A DNA stretch of 9,807 nucleotides from RYN-433 sp036558265 (GCA_036558265.1 DATBFY010000748.1:1-9807); one strand, 5' to 3'; counted from the stretch's first letter, positions 1 to 5,345 are shown. Program-made: numbers and translations. Notes: generated by a model not told the origin, from the letters alone.

Positions 1-1
1 G

Positions 2-781
2 GTGGGCAACATCCCGGGCATCGGGCCCTTCCTGGTCGGGCTCTTCTTCTTCCTCGCCCTGGCGGCCGGGTTCGTCATGACCCTGGTCCTCCTGGGCACC
101 GGCGGCGGGTTCAACCTGATGTACCCGACCATCGCCGTCGAGGGCTCCGACAGCTTCGACGCGATCAGCCGATCATTCAGCTACGTTTACGCCCGCCCGT
201 GGCGGATGCTCTTCTACACGCTGGTGGCCGTGCTTTACGGGGCCCTCTGCTACCTCTTCGTCCGCTTCTTCCTGGCGATCATGCTCATCCTGACCCACTT
301 CTTCGTCGGGTCGGGCATGTTCGTGAACGTCGATTCCAACGTGCCCATCGACCTCTGGAGCGCGATGTGGCCCACGCCGACAGGGCAGCTCACCTACGAC
401 ATCGACACGCTCACGCTCAGCGGTGCGCAAGCCACCGGTGCGTTCCTCGTCGCCTTGTGGGTCTACATCACGATCTGCATGCTGGGCGCGTTCACGATCA
501 GCTTCTACTTCTCGGCGAACACGATCATCTACTACCTGATGCGCCGCGAGGTCGACGCGACGGAACTGGATGACGTTTACCTCGAGCAGTCCGAGGAAGA
601 GTTCGGCGAAGGTGCGGCCGGCGGCGTCCCCGGCGGCGTCGCCGTAACGACCACGACGACCACCACCGAGGTGATCGCGCCGCCCTCGCCAGCCCCGGGC
701 GGTGGGGCGCAGGTCTTCCCCGCCACCGGCGGCGCGGAGAATCCGCCTCCACCGACAACGCCGCCCCCCGCAAACCCCTGA
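2..781 (+). CDS. Multi-pass membrane protein with proline/glycine/threonine-rich C-terminal tail (partial at 5' end)
   Basis: The frame is open from the window edge to TGA at 779-781. The GTG at position 2 is probably an internal codon, so the true start lies upstream. Counting from position 2, hydrophobic stretches occur at about residues 10-32, 69-101 and 146-180, which indicates an integral membrane protein. A motif around residues 40-68 (YPTIAVEGSDSFDAISRSF, then an aromatic/Arg-rich turn) resembles the loop seen in DUF975/GPDPase-type membrane domains, where an acidic residue precedes an amphipathic A-x-x-R-S-F helix. This similarity is from memory and only suggestive. After the last membrane segment there is an acidic stretch (residues 184-203) and then a low-complexity tail with a run of seven threonines and proline clusters, probably disordered and cytoplasmic. 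The specific function is not recognised. An intrinsic terminator follows 34 nt after the stop. Confidence 0.8.
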   Translation: MGNIPGIGPFLVGLFFFLALAAGFVMTLVLLGTGGGFNLMYPTIAVEGSDSFDAISRSFSYVYARPWRMLFYTLVAVLYGALCYLFVRFFLAIMLILTHFFVGSGMFVNVDSNVPIDLWSAMWPTPTGQLTYDIDTLTLSGAQATGAFLVALWVYITICMLGAFTISFYFSANTIIYYLMRREVDATELDDVYLEQSEEEFGEGAAGGVPGGVAVTTTTTTTEVIAPPSPAPGGGAQVFPATGGAENPPPPTTPPPANP

Positions 782-814
782 CGCGCGCGCGGCGCGAGCG
801 CCTGACACTTCATC

Positions 815-845
815 ACGCGGAGATCGCAAGGTCTCCGCGTTTTGC
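815..845 (+). terminator. Intrinsic terminator after the membrane-protein gene
   Basis: A perfect 9-bp stem is formed by ACGCGGAGA (815-823) and TCTCCGCGT (832-840) with an 8-nt loop. It is followed by T-rich sequence (TTTTGCGTT from 840). It lies 34 nt after the stop codon at 781 and separates this gene from the epimerase gene downstream. Confidence 0.8.
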
Positions 846-847
846 GT

Positions 848-853
848 TATAAC
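848..853 (+). promoter_or_regulatory. Possible -10 element (TATAAC) for the epimerase gene
   Basis: TATAAC is a five-of-six match to the -10 consensus, lying just after the terminator. The expected transcription start is near 860, giving a 48-nt pyrimidine-rich leader before ATG 908. No recognisable -35 is found 17 nt upstream, where the sequence belongs to the terminator hairpin. It is a candidate only. Confidence 0.4.
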
Positions 854-907
854 ATCCCCGTGCGATCCTTAACCCTTCATCCTTCTCCCTTCATCCCTTG
901 ATTCGCC

Positions 908-1807
908 ATGCTCGTCGCGCTCACCGGTGCCAGTGGATTCGTCGGCAGCTACACTGCCGCCGCCCTTCACCGCGCCGGACACCAGGTGCGTGCATTGATC
1001 CGCCCGACCAGCCGCCGCGACCACATCGAGCCGTTCGTGGACGATTACCGCCTTGGCGACCAGCACGACCCGCAGGCGCTCGCCGGGCTGGTGGCCGGCG
1101 TAGATGCGGTCATCCACGCCTCGGTCGATTGGGCCGCGCGCGACCAGGGTCCCGCCCCCCACTTCCACCGCAACGTGCTGGGGTCGCTGCAATTGCTCGA
1201 ATCCGCGCGGCTGGCCGGCGTGGAGCAATTCCTCTTCGTCTCGTCCGTGGCCGTCTACCACGACGTCCTCCAGGATCGAAAGCTGGATGAGAACCACCCC
1301 ACCTGGCCCAGCTCGATCTACGGCGCCTACAAGGCCGCCGTGGAGCCCCACCTCAAGGCCTATCACCTCACCTACGGGATGAACACGAGCAGTTGGCGCC
1401 CCGCCGCCATCTACGGGATCGACCCGGACCTGCCCCGCTCGCAGTGGTACGACCTGGTGAAGACCGCCAAAGAAGGCGGCACGATCGACGAAACCCGGGG
1501 CGGCAAGATCACCCACGTCCAGGACGTCGCCGACGCGCTCACGCTGGCGCTGGACGACCCGGCCGTCGCCGGACAGTTCTACAACCTCGTGGACGGCTAT
1601 ATGTACTGGCAGGGCGCAGCCGAGCTCGCCAGGGAACTGACCGGAAGCGACGCCAACATCGTCGATCGCACCGGCGAGGGCCCGCGCAACACCTTCGACA
1701 CCACCAAGGCCATCGACTTCTTCAACCGCCACGGCAACGAGATCGCCCTCCGCCGAGGCGTCGAGGGGGTCCAGGCATACGTCCAGGACCTGCTCGCGCG
1801 ACTCTGA
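908..1807 (+). CDS. NAD-dependent epimerase/dehydratase (extended SDR family)
   Basis: The 299-aa product is an extended short-chain dehydrogenase/reductase. It opens directly with the Rossmann nucleotide-binding motif TGASGFVG (GxxGxxG at residues 7-13). An SSVAVY strand lies at 112-117 and the catalytic YxxxK at Tyr138-Lys142. A substrate-side loop with RPAAIYG at 164-170 and the later H-V-Q-D-V-A-D-A segment (203-210) are typical of the NAD-dependent epimerase/dehydratase Pfam family. Such enzymes oxidise, epimerise, dehydrate or reduce nucleotide sugars or related carbonyl substrates in the cytosol. The sequence does not define the substrate. The length is normal for the family and the ATG sits exactly at the first beta strand, which supports this start even though no Shine-Dalgarno precedes it. 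The stop codon falls within the structured repeat 1798-1908. No pathway partner is adjacent. Confidence 0.9.
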   Translation: MLVALTGASGFVGSYTAAALHRAGHQVRALIRPTSRRDHIEPFVDDYRLGDQHDPQALAGLVAGVDAVIHASVDWAARDQGPAPHFHRNVLGSLQLLESARLAGVEQFLFVSSVAVYHDVLQDRKLDENHPTWPSSIYGAYKAAVEPHLKAYHLTYGMNTSSWRPAAIYGIDPDLPRSQWYDLVKTAKEGGTIDETRGGKITHVQDVADALTLALDDPAVAGQFYNLVDGYMYWQGAAELARELTGSDANIVDRTGEGPRNTFDTTKAIDFFNRHGNEIALRRGVEGVQAYVQDLLARL

Positions 1808-1908
1808 GCGACTAGAGTCGCATGTGGGAGGGCGAGCCTCCGTGCGAGCCGCGGGTTCCCCGCAGGGGAATCCAAGAGACGGCTCGGACGCCAGCGACTC
1901 TGATCGAC
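1798..1908. repeat. Structured palindromic element bounded by a 15-bp near-perfect direct repeat
   Basis: GCGACTCTGAGCGAC (1798-1812) recurs as GCGACTCTGATCGAC at 1894-1908 (14 of 15 identical), flanking about 80 bp. AGAGTCGC at 1814-1821 is the exact reverse complement of the first 8 nt of both copies, so it can pair with either one. Nested inside are CGAGCC (1845-1850) with GGCTCG (1881-1886), a GGGTTCCCC/GGGGAATCC hairpin around 1853-1873, and a GGAGG/CCTCC hairpin around 1827-1841. The left copy overlaps the epimerase stop codon. There is no U tract, so it is not a classical terminator. It looks like a dispersed palindromic repeat or a folded RNA element at the 3' end of the mRNA. Copy number in the genome is unknown. 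Confidence 0.6.
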
Positions 1909-1943
1909 CAGATCGCTCATCGTGAAGGGCGGGCGATAGACGA

Positions 1944-1949
1944 TATAAT
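1944..1949 (+). promoter_or_regulatory. Consensus -10 (TATAAT) of the antitoxin gene, leaderless arrangement
   Basis: A perfect TATAAT lies with exactly six bases between it and the ATG at 1956. If transcription starts at the usual distance, +1 is the A of the start codon, so the mRNA would be leaderless. The -35 position (1921-1926, CGTGAA) is a poor match. There is no room for a Shine-Dalgarno site between the -10 and the start. Confidence 0.7.
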
Positions 1950-1955
1950 GCATGT

Positions 1956-2213
1956 ATGGTTTTGAAGATTCCGGTTACACCTGACACGGAGGCAAAGCTC
2001 AAAGCCAAAGCCGCGGTCGCGGGCGTGGATGTTGAGACGTTCGCCGCCAAGGCGTTAGAACGGTTCGCTTCGCGCCCGCCGCTGGACCAGGTCCTGGCGC
2101 CACTGCGCGCGGAATTCGAGGCTTCCGGGATGTCGGATGACGATCTCACGGAGCTTCTGGAAGAGGCGAAGCACGATATGCGCGCCCAGCGCCGCGGACG
2201 GCACGATCAATGA
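1956..2213 (+). CDS. Antitoxin-like protein of a PIN-toxin module
   Basis: The 85-aa charged protein has the layout of small toxin-antitoxin antitoxins. An N-terminal beta strand (residues 2-8, VLKIPVT) is followed by two helices (10-22 and 25-40), as in ribbon-helix-helix/CopG-type DNA-binding domains. A C-terminal acidic/amphipathic helix (around 56-77, including SGMSDDDLTELLEEAK) would wrap the toxin. The family assignment rests on this layout and on the neighbour: the stop codon overlaps the ATG of a PIN-toxin remnant in an ATGA arrangement (2210-2213), the usual translational coupling in VapBC-like operons. The start is set by the TATAAT six bases upstream. Antitoxins of this kind normally repress their own promoter. 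With the toxin gene broken, this one is probably an orphan antitoxin, kept for regulation or simply not yet lost. Confidence 0.75.
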   Translation: MVLKIPVTPDTEAKLKAKAAVAGVDVETFAAKALERFASRPPLDQVLAPLRAEFEASGMSDDDLTELLEEAKHDMRAQRRGRHDQ

Positions 2214-2471
2214 GCGAGTCGCCCAGCGCGGTTTTTGACTGCAACGTTTTTCTGCAGGTCATACTCAGCGCGCGCGGCGCCGCCCACGCGTGCTGGCAGA
2301 AGCTGCTGGCCGGGGAGGCGACCCTCTACGTCTGTCCGTGACAAAGACTTGCTTGACCTGATGAGCGATTCGAATCCGGAAGGGTCTGCCCTGCGCCAGA
2401 GTCATCCGGGGTTCCGCGTTCTGACGCCGCCAGATTTCCTTAACGCCCTCAATCCGAAGCCGCCAACTTAG
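2210..2471 (+). pseudogene. PIN-domain toxin (VapC-like), internally deleted and frameshifted
   Basis: The frame from ATG 2210 encodes 43 residues matching the start of PIN-domain ribonuclease toxins. It has the VFDCNVFLQ strand, carrying the first catalytic Asp (residue 10) and the conserved Asn (12), then LSARGAAHACWQKLLAGEATLYVC, and stops at TGA 2339-2341. A different frame then reads the typical C-terminal part from 2337: RDKDLLDL, NPEGSALRQSHPGFRVLTPP and DFLNAL, ending at TAG 2469-2471. The segment that normally joins them, roughly 55-65 residues with the central helices and a conserved acidic residue, is absent, and the junction shifts the frame. CCGTG around 2336-2340 could belong to either side of the junction, which fits deletion at microhomology. 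A functional nuclease is not expected. The family match is from memory of PIN toxins, not a search. Confidence 0.75.
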
Positions 2472-2800
2472 GCCGAACGATCATCTCTCGAGCGGTGAAG
2501 AGGCAGGTCATTGCCGCTCCTCGCGCGCCTCCGTTCGCCCGTATCTGATCGATCGGATCGTCCATCGCTCCTCGCAACGCGCCTGAGAGTGGCTTGCCGG
2601 GTCTGATCATCTTTTGAGGCAAGATCGCCTACGCACGCCGTGTCCGTCGCGGATTCCGCACACCAGGTGCCTCCGGCCAACGTGCGCCGCCGTGGCACCG
2701 CCGTCGCGCGCCGCTCTTGAACCAGCGATCGCCTTCGCCGACGTTCCCGCCGCGCCGCCGGCCTTTTCACCTCCCGAAGGGCGAGGGTGGCCCGGTTGCG

Positions 2801-2849
2801 GGGGACCCCGGACGGTGTAGGCACCGCGTCAGCGGTGATACCGGTCCCC
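2801..2849. repeat. Imperfect hairpin with bulges only on the 5' arm
   Basis: Three stems stack to 18 pairs. GGGGACC (2801-2807) pairs with GGTCCCC (2843-2849). GGTGT (2814-2818) pairs with ATACC (2838-2842), with one G-U. CACCGC (2822-2827) pairs with GCGGTG (2832-2837) across a GTCA loop. The 3' arm is continuous, while the 5' arm has bulges of 6 and 3 nt. There is no T tract, so it is not an obvious terminator. Confidence 0.6.
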
Positions 2850-2935
2850 TTCGTCGATTCGCGAAGGCCCTTCGCAAAACGCCGCCTCCACCGCGGGCAC
2901 GCCGTGAACGATCTTCGCCATGGCGGCCTCGCGAC

Positions 2936-3019
2936 CCACGGCGTTGGAGCATTTTGCCAGGACCAGGCACACTGAGAATCAACCTCCCTCCCGGCAAAAT
3001 GCGCAAACGCCGACCGTGG
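2936..3019. repeat. Long inverted repeat, perfect 10-bp inner arms plus outer arms
   Basis: GCATTTTGCC (2949-2958) and GGCAAAATGC (2993-3002) are exact reverse complements separated by 34 nt. Outside a symmetric 3-nt internal loop the pairing resumes: CGGCGTT (2939-2945) with AACGCCG (3006-3012). The outermost CCACGG (2936-2941) also has a complement, CCGTGG, at 3014-3019. The arms are thus about 23-27 nt in an 84-bp unit. This could be a miniature inverted-repeat element, a protein-binding cruciform or a structured RNA. No coding frame explains it. Confidence 0.7.
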
Positions 3020-3170
3020 CAGGAGCGTCAGCACATCCACCCAAATCCGCTCGAGCCACGTGCGCGCGCCATCCCTTCGGCCTAACACCTCGTCCTCCCT
3101 CGCTCAGCGCCTTGGCGTTCGGCCCCCAATTTATGGTCACACCCGGCTTGCCTCTTCGCGAAAAAAGTCC

Positions 3171-3199
3171 TTGACTCCTCCCATCCAAATACCTAACAT
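3171..3199 (+). promoter_or_regulatory. Sigma70-like promoter for the HTH gene (TTGACT-N17-TAACAT)
   Basis: The -35 hexamer TTGACT (3171-3176) and the -10 hexamer TAACAT (3194-3199) are separated by the optimal 17 bp, with an A-rich run just upstream (3161-3166). The predicted start is near 3206. The leader then contains a perfect 6-bp hairpin, CGGGGC/GCCCCG (3215-3220 with 3227-3232). It is the best full promoter in the window. Confidence 0.7.
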
Positions 3200-3243
3200 A
3201 CACCAAATATAGCTCGGGGCAATTCCGCCCCGCCAAAACCGAA

Positions 3244-3250
3244 AAGGGGG
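3244..3250 (+). promoter_or_regulatory. Purine-rich ribosome-binding site before GTG 3257
   Basis: AAGGGGG ends 6 nt before GTG 3257. It is one of only two Shine-Dalgarno-like sites in the window and is the main argument for starting the HTH gene at 3257 and not at the in-frame ATG 3410. Confidence 0.45.
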
Positions 3251-3256
3251 TCCGCC

Positions 3257-4009
3257 GTGTCCGCTCTCGATCACCCGTCGTCCAATCCGCCCGCTCTCCC
3301 TGCGCCTTCAGCCTCTCAGGGCTCCCCCGACACCCTGCTACAAAACGCTACAGATTGCTACAACTCAACAAAAAGCATTTCTACCGCGACCCCTCCACAA
3401 CCCCCGGAAATGCCCGAAACCCCACGCCCCGACCCCGCGCTCAATCACCTCCAGCTCCTCCGCGCCCACACTCGCCCACTGACCCCAACCCAGCTCAGCG
3501 CCATCGACCTCCTCCTCACCGGCCGCTCCGACGCCACCGTCGCCGCCATCCTCAACCTCCACCGCACCACCGTCACCCGCTGGCGGCTCTACAGCCACGT
3601 CTTCCAGGCCGAGTTCAACCGCCGCCGCCAGGAGGTCTACTCCGCCGCGTCCGACAAGCTTCGCGCCACCCTCGCCAAAGCCATCCGCGTCTTCCAGAAA
3701 CAGGTCCGCTCCGACGACCAGAAGGTCGCCTTCCGCGCCGCCCGCGCCCTCCTCCAGCTCGCCGGAAATTCCCGCCTCGCCCTGCCCCCCGACCCCGCAC
3801 TCTTCCCGCCCGATCCCACCGGCGTCCTCGAGCTCGAAGCCCGAAAGGTCCACGTCGAGCTCGCGTCCATCGACCCTCGCATCGACCCGATCCACGACGC
3901 GGAACGTGCCCTCGCCCTCCGCCGCCTCCTCCACAAAAACTGCAACGATCCCCTCGACCCGCCACACCACCACGGCGATAACTCCACCAACCAGGAGCCC
4001 AGCCCATGA
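3257..4009 (+). CDS. Helix-turn-helix protein resembling phage terminase small subunit
   Basis: The 250-aa product has three parts. Residues 1-60 are a low-complexity Pro/Ser/Thr-rich lead. A helix-turn-helix lies at about 75-112 (LTPTQLSAIDLLLTGRSDAT, then VAAILNLHRTTVTRWR). A long helical region follows (120-170: A-rich, with KVAFRAARALLQLAG). The HTH plus the alpha-helical repeat is the layout of phBC6A51-like terminase small subunits, which bind DNA at the start of phage packaging. No large terminase or other phage gene is nearby, so a role in packaging is not supported; an orphan DNA-binding protein is more likely. The start is uncertain. GTG 3257 has an RBS, but codon use changes sharply near residue 52, and ATG 3410 would leave the three GCTACA repeats (3337-3362) upstream of the gene. 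The coding strand is extremely C-rich (36 C against 8 G in 3421-3480). Confidence 0.7.
   Translation: MSALDHPSSNPPALPAPSASQGSPDTLLQNATDCYNSTKSISTATPPQPPEMPETPRPDPALNHLQLLRAHTRPLTPTQLSAIDLLLTGRSDATVAAILNLHRTTVTRWRLYSHVFQAEFNRRRQEVYSAASDKLRATLAKAIRVFQKQVRSDDQKVAFRAARALLQLAGNSRLALPPDPALFPPDPTGVLELEARKVHVELASIDPRIDPIHDAERALALRRLLHKNCNDPLDPPHHHGDNSTNQEPSP
3337..3362 (+). repeat. Three GCTACA repeats at exact 10-bp spacing
   Basis: GCTACA occurs at 3337-3342, 3347-3352 and 3357-3362, one per helical turn and so on one face of the DNA. It lies in the low-complexity 5' part of the HTH reading frame, upstream of the alternative start at 3410, and could be an operator for the HTH protein itself. Confidence 0.55.
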
Positions 4010-4057
4010 CACCCGCAGTTGCTGGAAAGCCTCCCCTATTCCGCGATAATCCTCCCC

Positions 4058-4092
4058 ACTGACAACTTACAACTGACCACCAACAACTTCTT
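4058..4092 (+). repeat. Five degenerate heptamer repeats (ACTGACA type) in the dapL leader
   Basis: Consecutive 7-mers read ACTGACA, ACTTACA, ACTGACC, ACCAACA, ACTTCTT, ending 2 nt before ATG 4095. This resembles the short tandemly repeated heptamers known from cyanobacterial intergenic DNA. The stretch is A/C-rich, G-poor and probably unstructured, and it replaces a Shine-Dalgarno site. Confidence 0.55.
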
Positions 4093-4094
4093 CC

Positions 4095-5330
4095 ATGCCC
4101 CAAATCAACGACAATTACCTCAAGCTCAAAGCCGGCTACCTCTTCCCCGAGATCGCCCGCCGCGTCAAAGCCTTCGCCGCAGAGCATCCCGACGCCAGGA
4201 TCATCCGCATGGGCATCGGCGACGTGACCGAGCCCTTGGCGCCCGCCATCATCCAAGCCATGCACAAGGCCGTGGACGAAATGGCCGACCGCGCCACCTT
4301 CAAGGGCTACGGCGACGAACAGGGTTACGCCTTCCTCCGCGATGCCGTGGCGAAGAATGACTTCCAGTCGCGCGGTTGCGACGTCGCCGCCGACGAAGTC
4401 TTCATCTCCGACGGCTCCAAGTGCGACACCGGCAACATCCTCGACATCTTCGGGCGGGACAACGTCATCTGCGTCACCGACCCGGTCTACCCGGTCTACG
4501 TGGACACCAACGTCATGGCCGGACACACCGGCTCGGCGAAGGAGAACGGCGAGTTCGAGGGCCTGATCTACGTCCCGATGACCGCCGCCAACCACTTCAC
4601 GCCCGCCCTGCCCAGGGGGAAGGTGGACATCATCTACCTGTGCTCCCCCAACAACCCGACCGGCGCAACGCTCTCGAAGTCGGCCCTGGCGCAATGGGTG
4701 GATTACGCCCGGGCCAACCGCGCCGTGATCTTCTTCGACGCCGCCTACGAGGCCTACATCTCCGACCCCGCCGTACCGCACAGCATCTACGAGATCCCCG
4801 GCGCGCGCGAGTGCGCAATCGAGTTCCGCTCATTCTCCAAGACGGCCGGCTTCACCGGCGTCCGCTGCGCGTTCACCGTCGTGCCCAAGGGCCTCAAGGG
4901 CCGCGCCAAGGACGGCAGCGACGTGGACATCCACAAGCTCTGGCACCGCCGCCACACCACCAAGTTCAACGGCGTCTCCTACATCACGCAGGTCGGGGCA
5001 GCGGCGGTCTACACGCCCGAGGGCCAGCGCCAGATCCGCCAGACGATCGAACATTACATGACCAACGCCCGGATCATCCGCGAGAGCCTGGCGGCGCTAG
5101 GAATGACGGTTTACGGCGGCGTCAACGCGCCCTACGCCTGGGTGAAGACGCCGGGCAACCTCTCGAGCTGGCAGTTCTTCGATCAGCTCTTGAGTCAGTG
5201 CAACGTTGTCGGTACCCCCGGCAGCGGCTTCGGCGCCTCCGGCGAAGGCTACCTGCGGCTTAGCGCATTCAACGGCCGGGAGAACGTGAACGAGGCCATG
5301 CGACGGATCAAGGAGACGCTGAAGGTGTAG
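4095..5330 (+). CDS. dapL: LL-diaminopimelate aminotransferase
   Basis: This 411-aa fold-type I PLP enzyme converts tetrahydrodipicolinate and glutamate directly to LL-2,6-diaminopimelate and 2-oxoglutarate. It is the short (DapL) route to lysine and peptidoglycan, known in plants, Chlamydiae and relatives. Visible hallmarks are the N-terminal NDNYLKLKAGYLFPEIARRV (residues 5-24), MGIGDVTEPL (39-48), GYGDEQGYAFLR (71-82), the DGSKCDTGN cofactor loop (106-114), SPNNPTG (184-190), D215 and Y218 that contact PLP, and SFSKTAGFTGVR with the Schiff-base Lys249. The substrate-binding C-terminal region contains GTPGSGFG (373-380) and YLRLSAF (386-392). The length is typical for the family. The ATG is fixed by the conserved N terminus; a heptamer-repeat leader precedes it instead of an RBS. 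A weak GATAAT (4045-4050) could be a -10. The downstream ceramidase-fold gene starts 15 nt after the stop and is probably cotranscribed. Confidence 0.96.
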   Translation: MPQINDNYLKLKAGYLFPEIARRVKAFAAEHPDARIIRMGIGDVTEPLAPAIIQAMHKAVDEMADRATFKGYGDEQGYAFLRDAVAKNDFQSRGCDVAADEVFISDGSKCDTGNILDIFGRDNVICVTDPVYPVYVDTNVMAGHTGSAKENGEFEGLIYVPMTAANHFTPALPRGKVDIIYLCSPNNPTGATLSKSALAQWVDYARANRAVIFFDAAYEAYISDPAVPHSIYEIPGARECAIEFRSFSKTAGFTGVRCAFTVVPKGLKGRAKDGSDVDIHKLWHRRHTTKFNGVSYITQVGAAAVYTPEGQRQIRQTIEHYMTNARIIRESLAALGMTVYGGVNAPYAWVKTPGNLSSWQFFDQLLSQCNVVGTPGSGFGASGEGYLRLSAFNGRENVNEAMRRIKETLKV

Positions 5331-5332
5331 AC

Positions 5333-5338
5333 GGGAGG
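5333..5338 (+). promoter_or_regulatory. Shine-Dalgarno site (GGGAGG) for the ceramidase-fold gene
   Basis: GGGAGG lies in the 15-nt gap after dapL, 7 nt before ATG 5346. It supports that start codon and translation from a dapL read-through transcript. Confidence 0.7.
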
Positions 5339-5345
5339 CCTGCTC

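Larger units (their letters stand above)
2472..3170. other. Gene-free stretch of about 700 bp with inverted repeats
   Basis: No open frame here has domain content, a plausible start or third-position bias. The frames present on both strands are Arg/Pro-rich and look like shadows of GC-rich DNA. The stretch instead holds structure: CTTGCC/GGCAAG (2593-2598, 2618-2623), the large hairpins 2801-2849 and 2936-3019, a CCTTCG/CGAAGG/CCTTCG triplet (2848-2874), and the perfect 10-bp palindrome CGCCATGGCG (2916-2925). It may be a mosaic of dispersed non-coding repeats or contain a structured RNA. No tRNA or rRNA was recognised. Confidence 0.6.

Noticed and set aside
1798..1901. Epimerase 3' hairpins as an intrinsic terminator
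   Set aside because: None of the stems is followed by a T tract.
869..2149. 426-aa minus-strand frame
   Set aside because: Antisense shadow of the epimerase gene, Val/Gly/Asp-rich, running through the structured repeat. No domain recognised.
2235..2471. 78-aa frame starting at ATG 2235 as an independent gene
   Set aside because: Its first part is an out-of-frame reading of the toxin start. Only the residues after 2337 look like protein, and they are the C-terminal end of the broken PIN toxin.
2468..3088. 206-aa minus-strand frame in the gene-free region
   Set aside because: Arg-rich, no domain, and it crosses the two strong hairpins. Overlapping frames on both strands look equally random.
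3337..3362. GCTACA repeats as a CRISPR or plasmid origin
   Set aside because: Units are only 6 bp with 4-bp gaps and there are three copies. No cas genes, rep gene or AT-rich region lie beside them.
3365..4781. Minus-strand frames of 215 and 388 aa opposite the HTH gene and dapL
   Set aside because: Low-complexity Gly/Val/Glu/Asp composition expected from the complement of C-rich coding DNA. The plus strand carries recognisable proteins.
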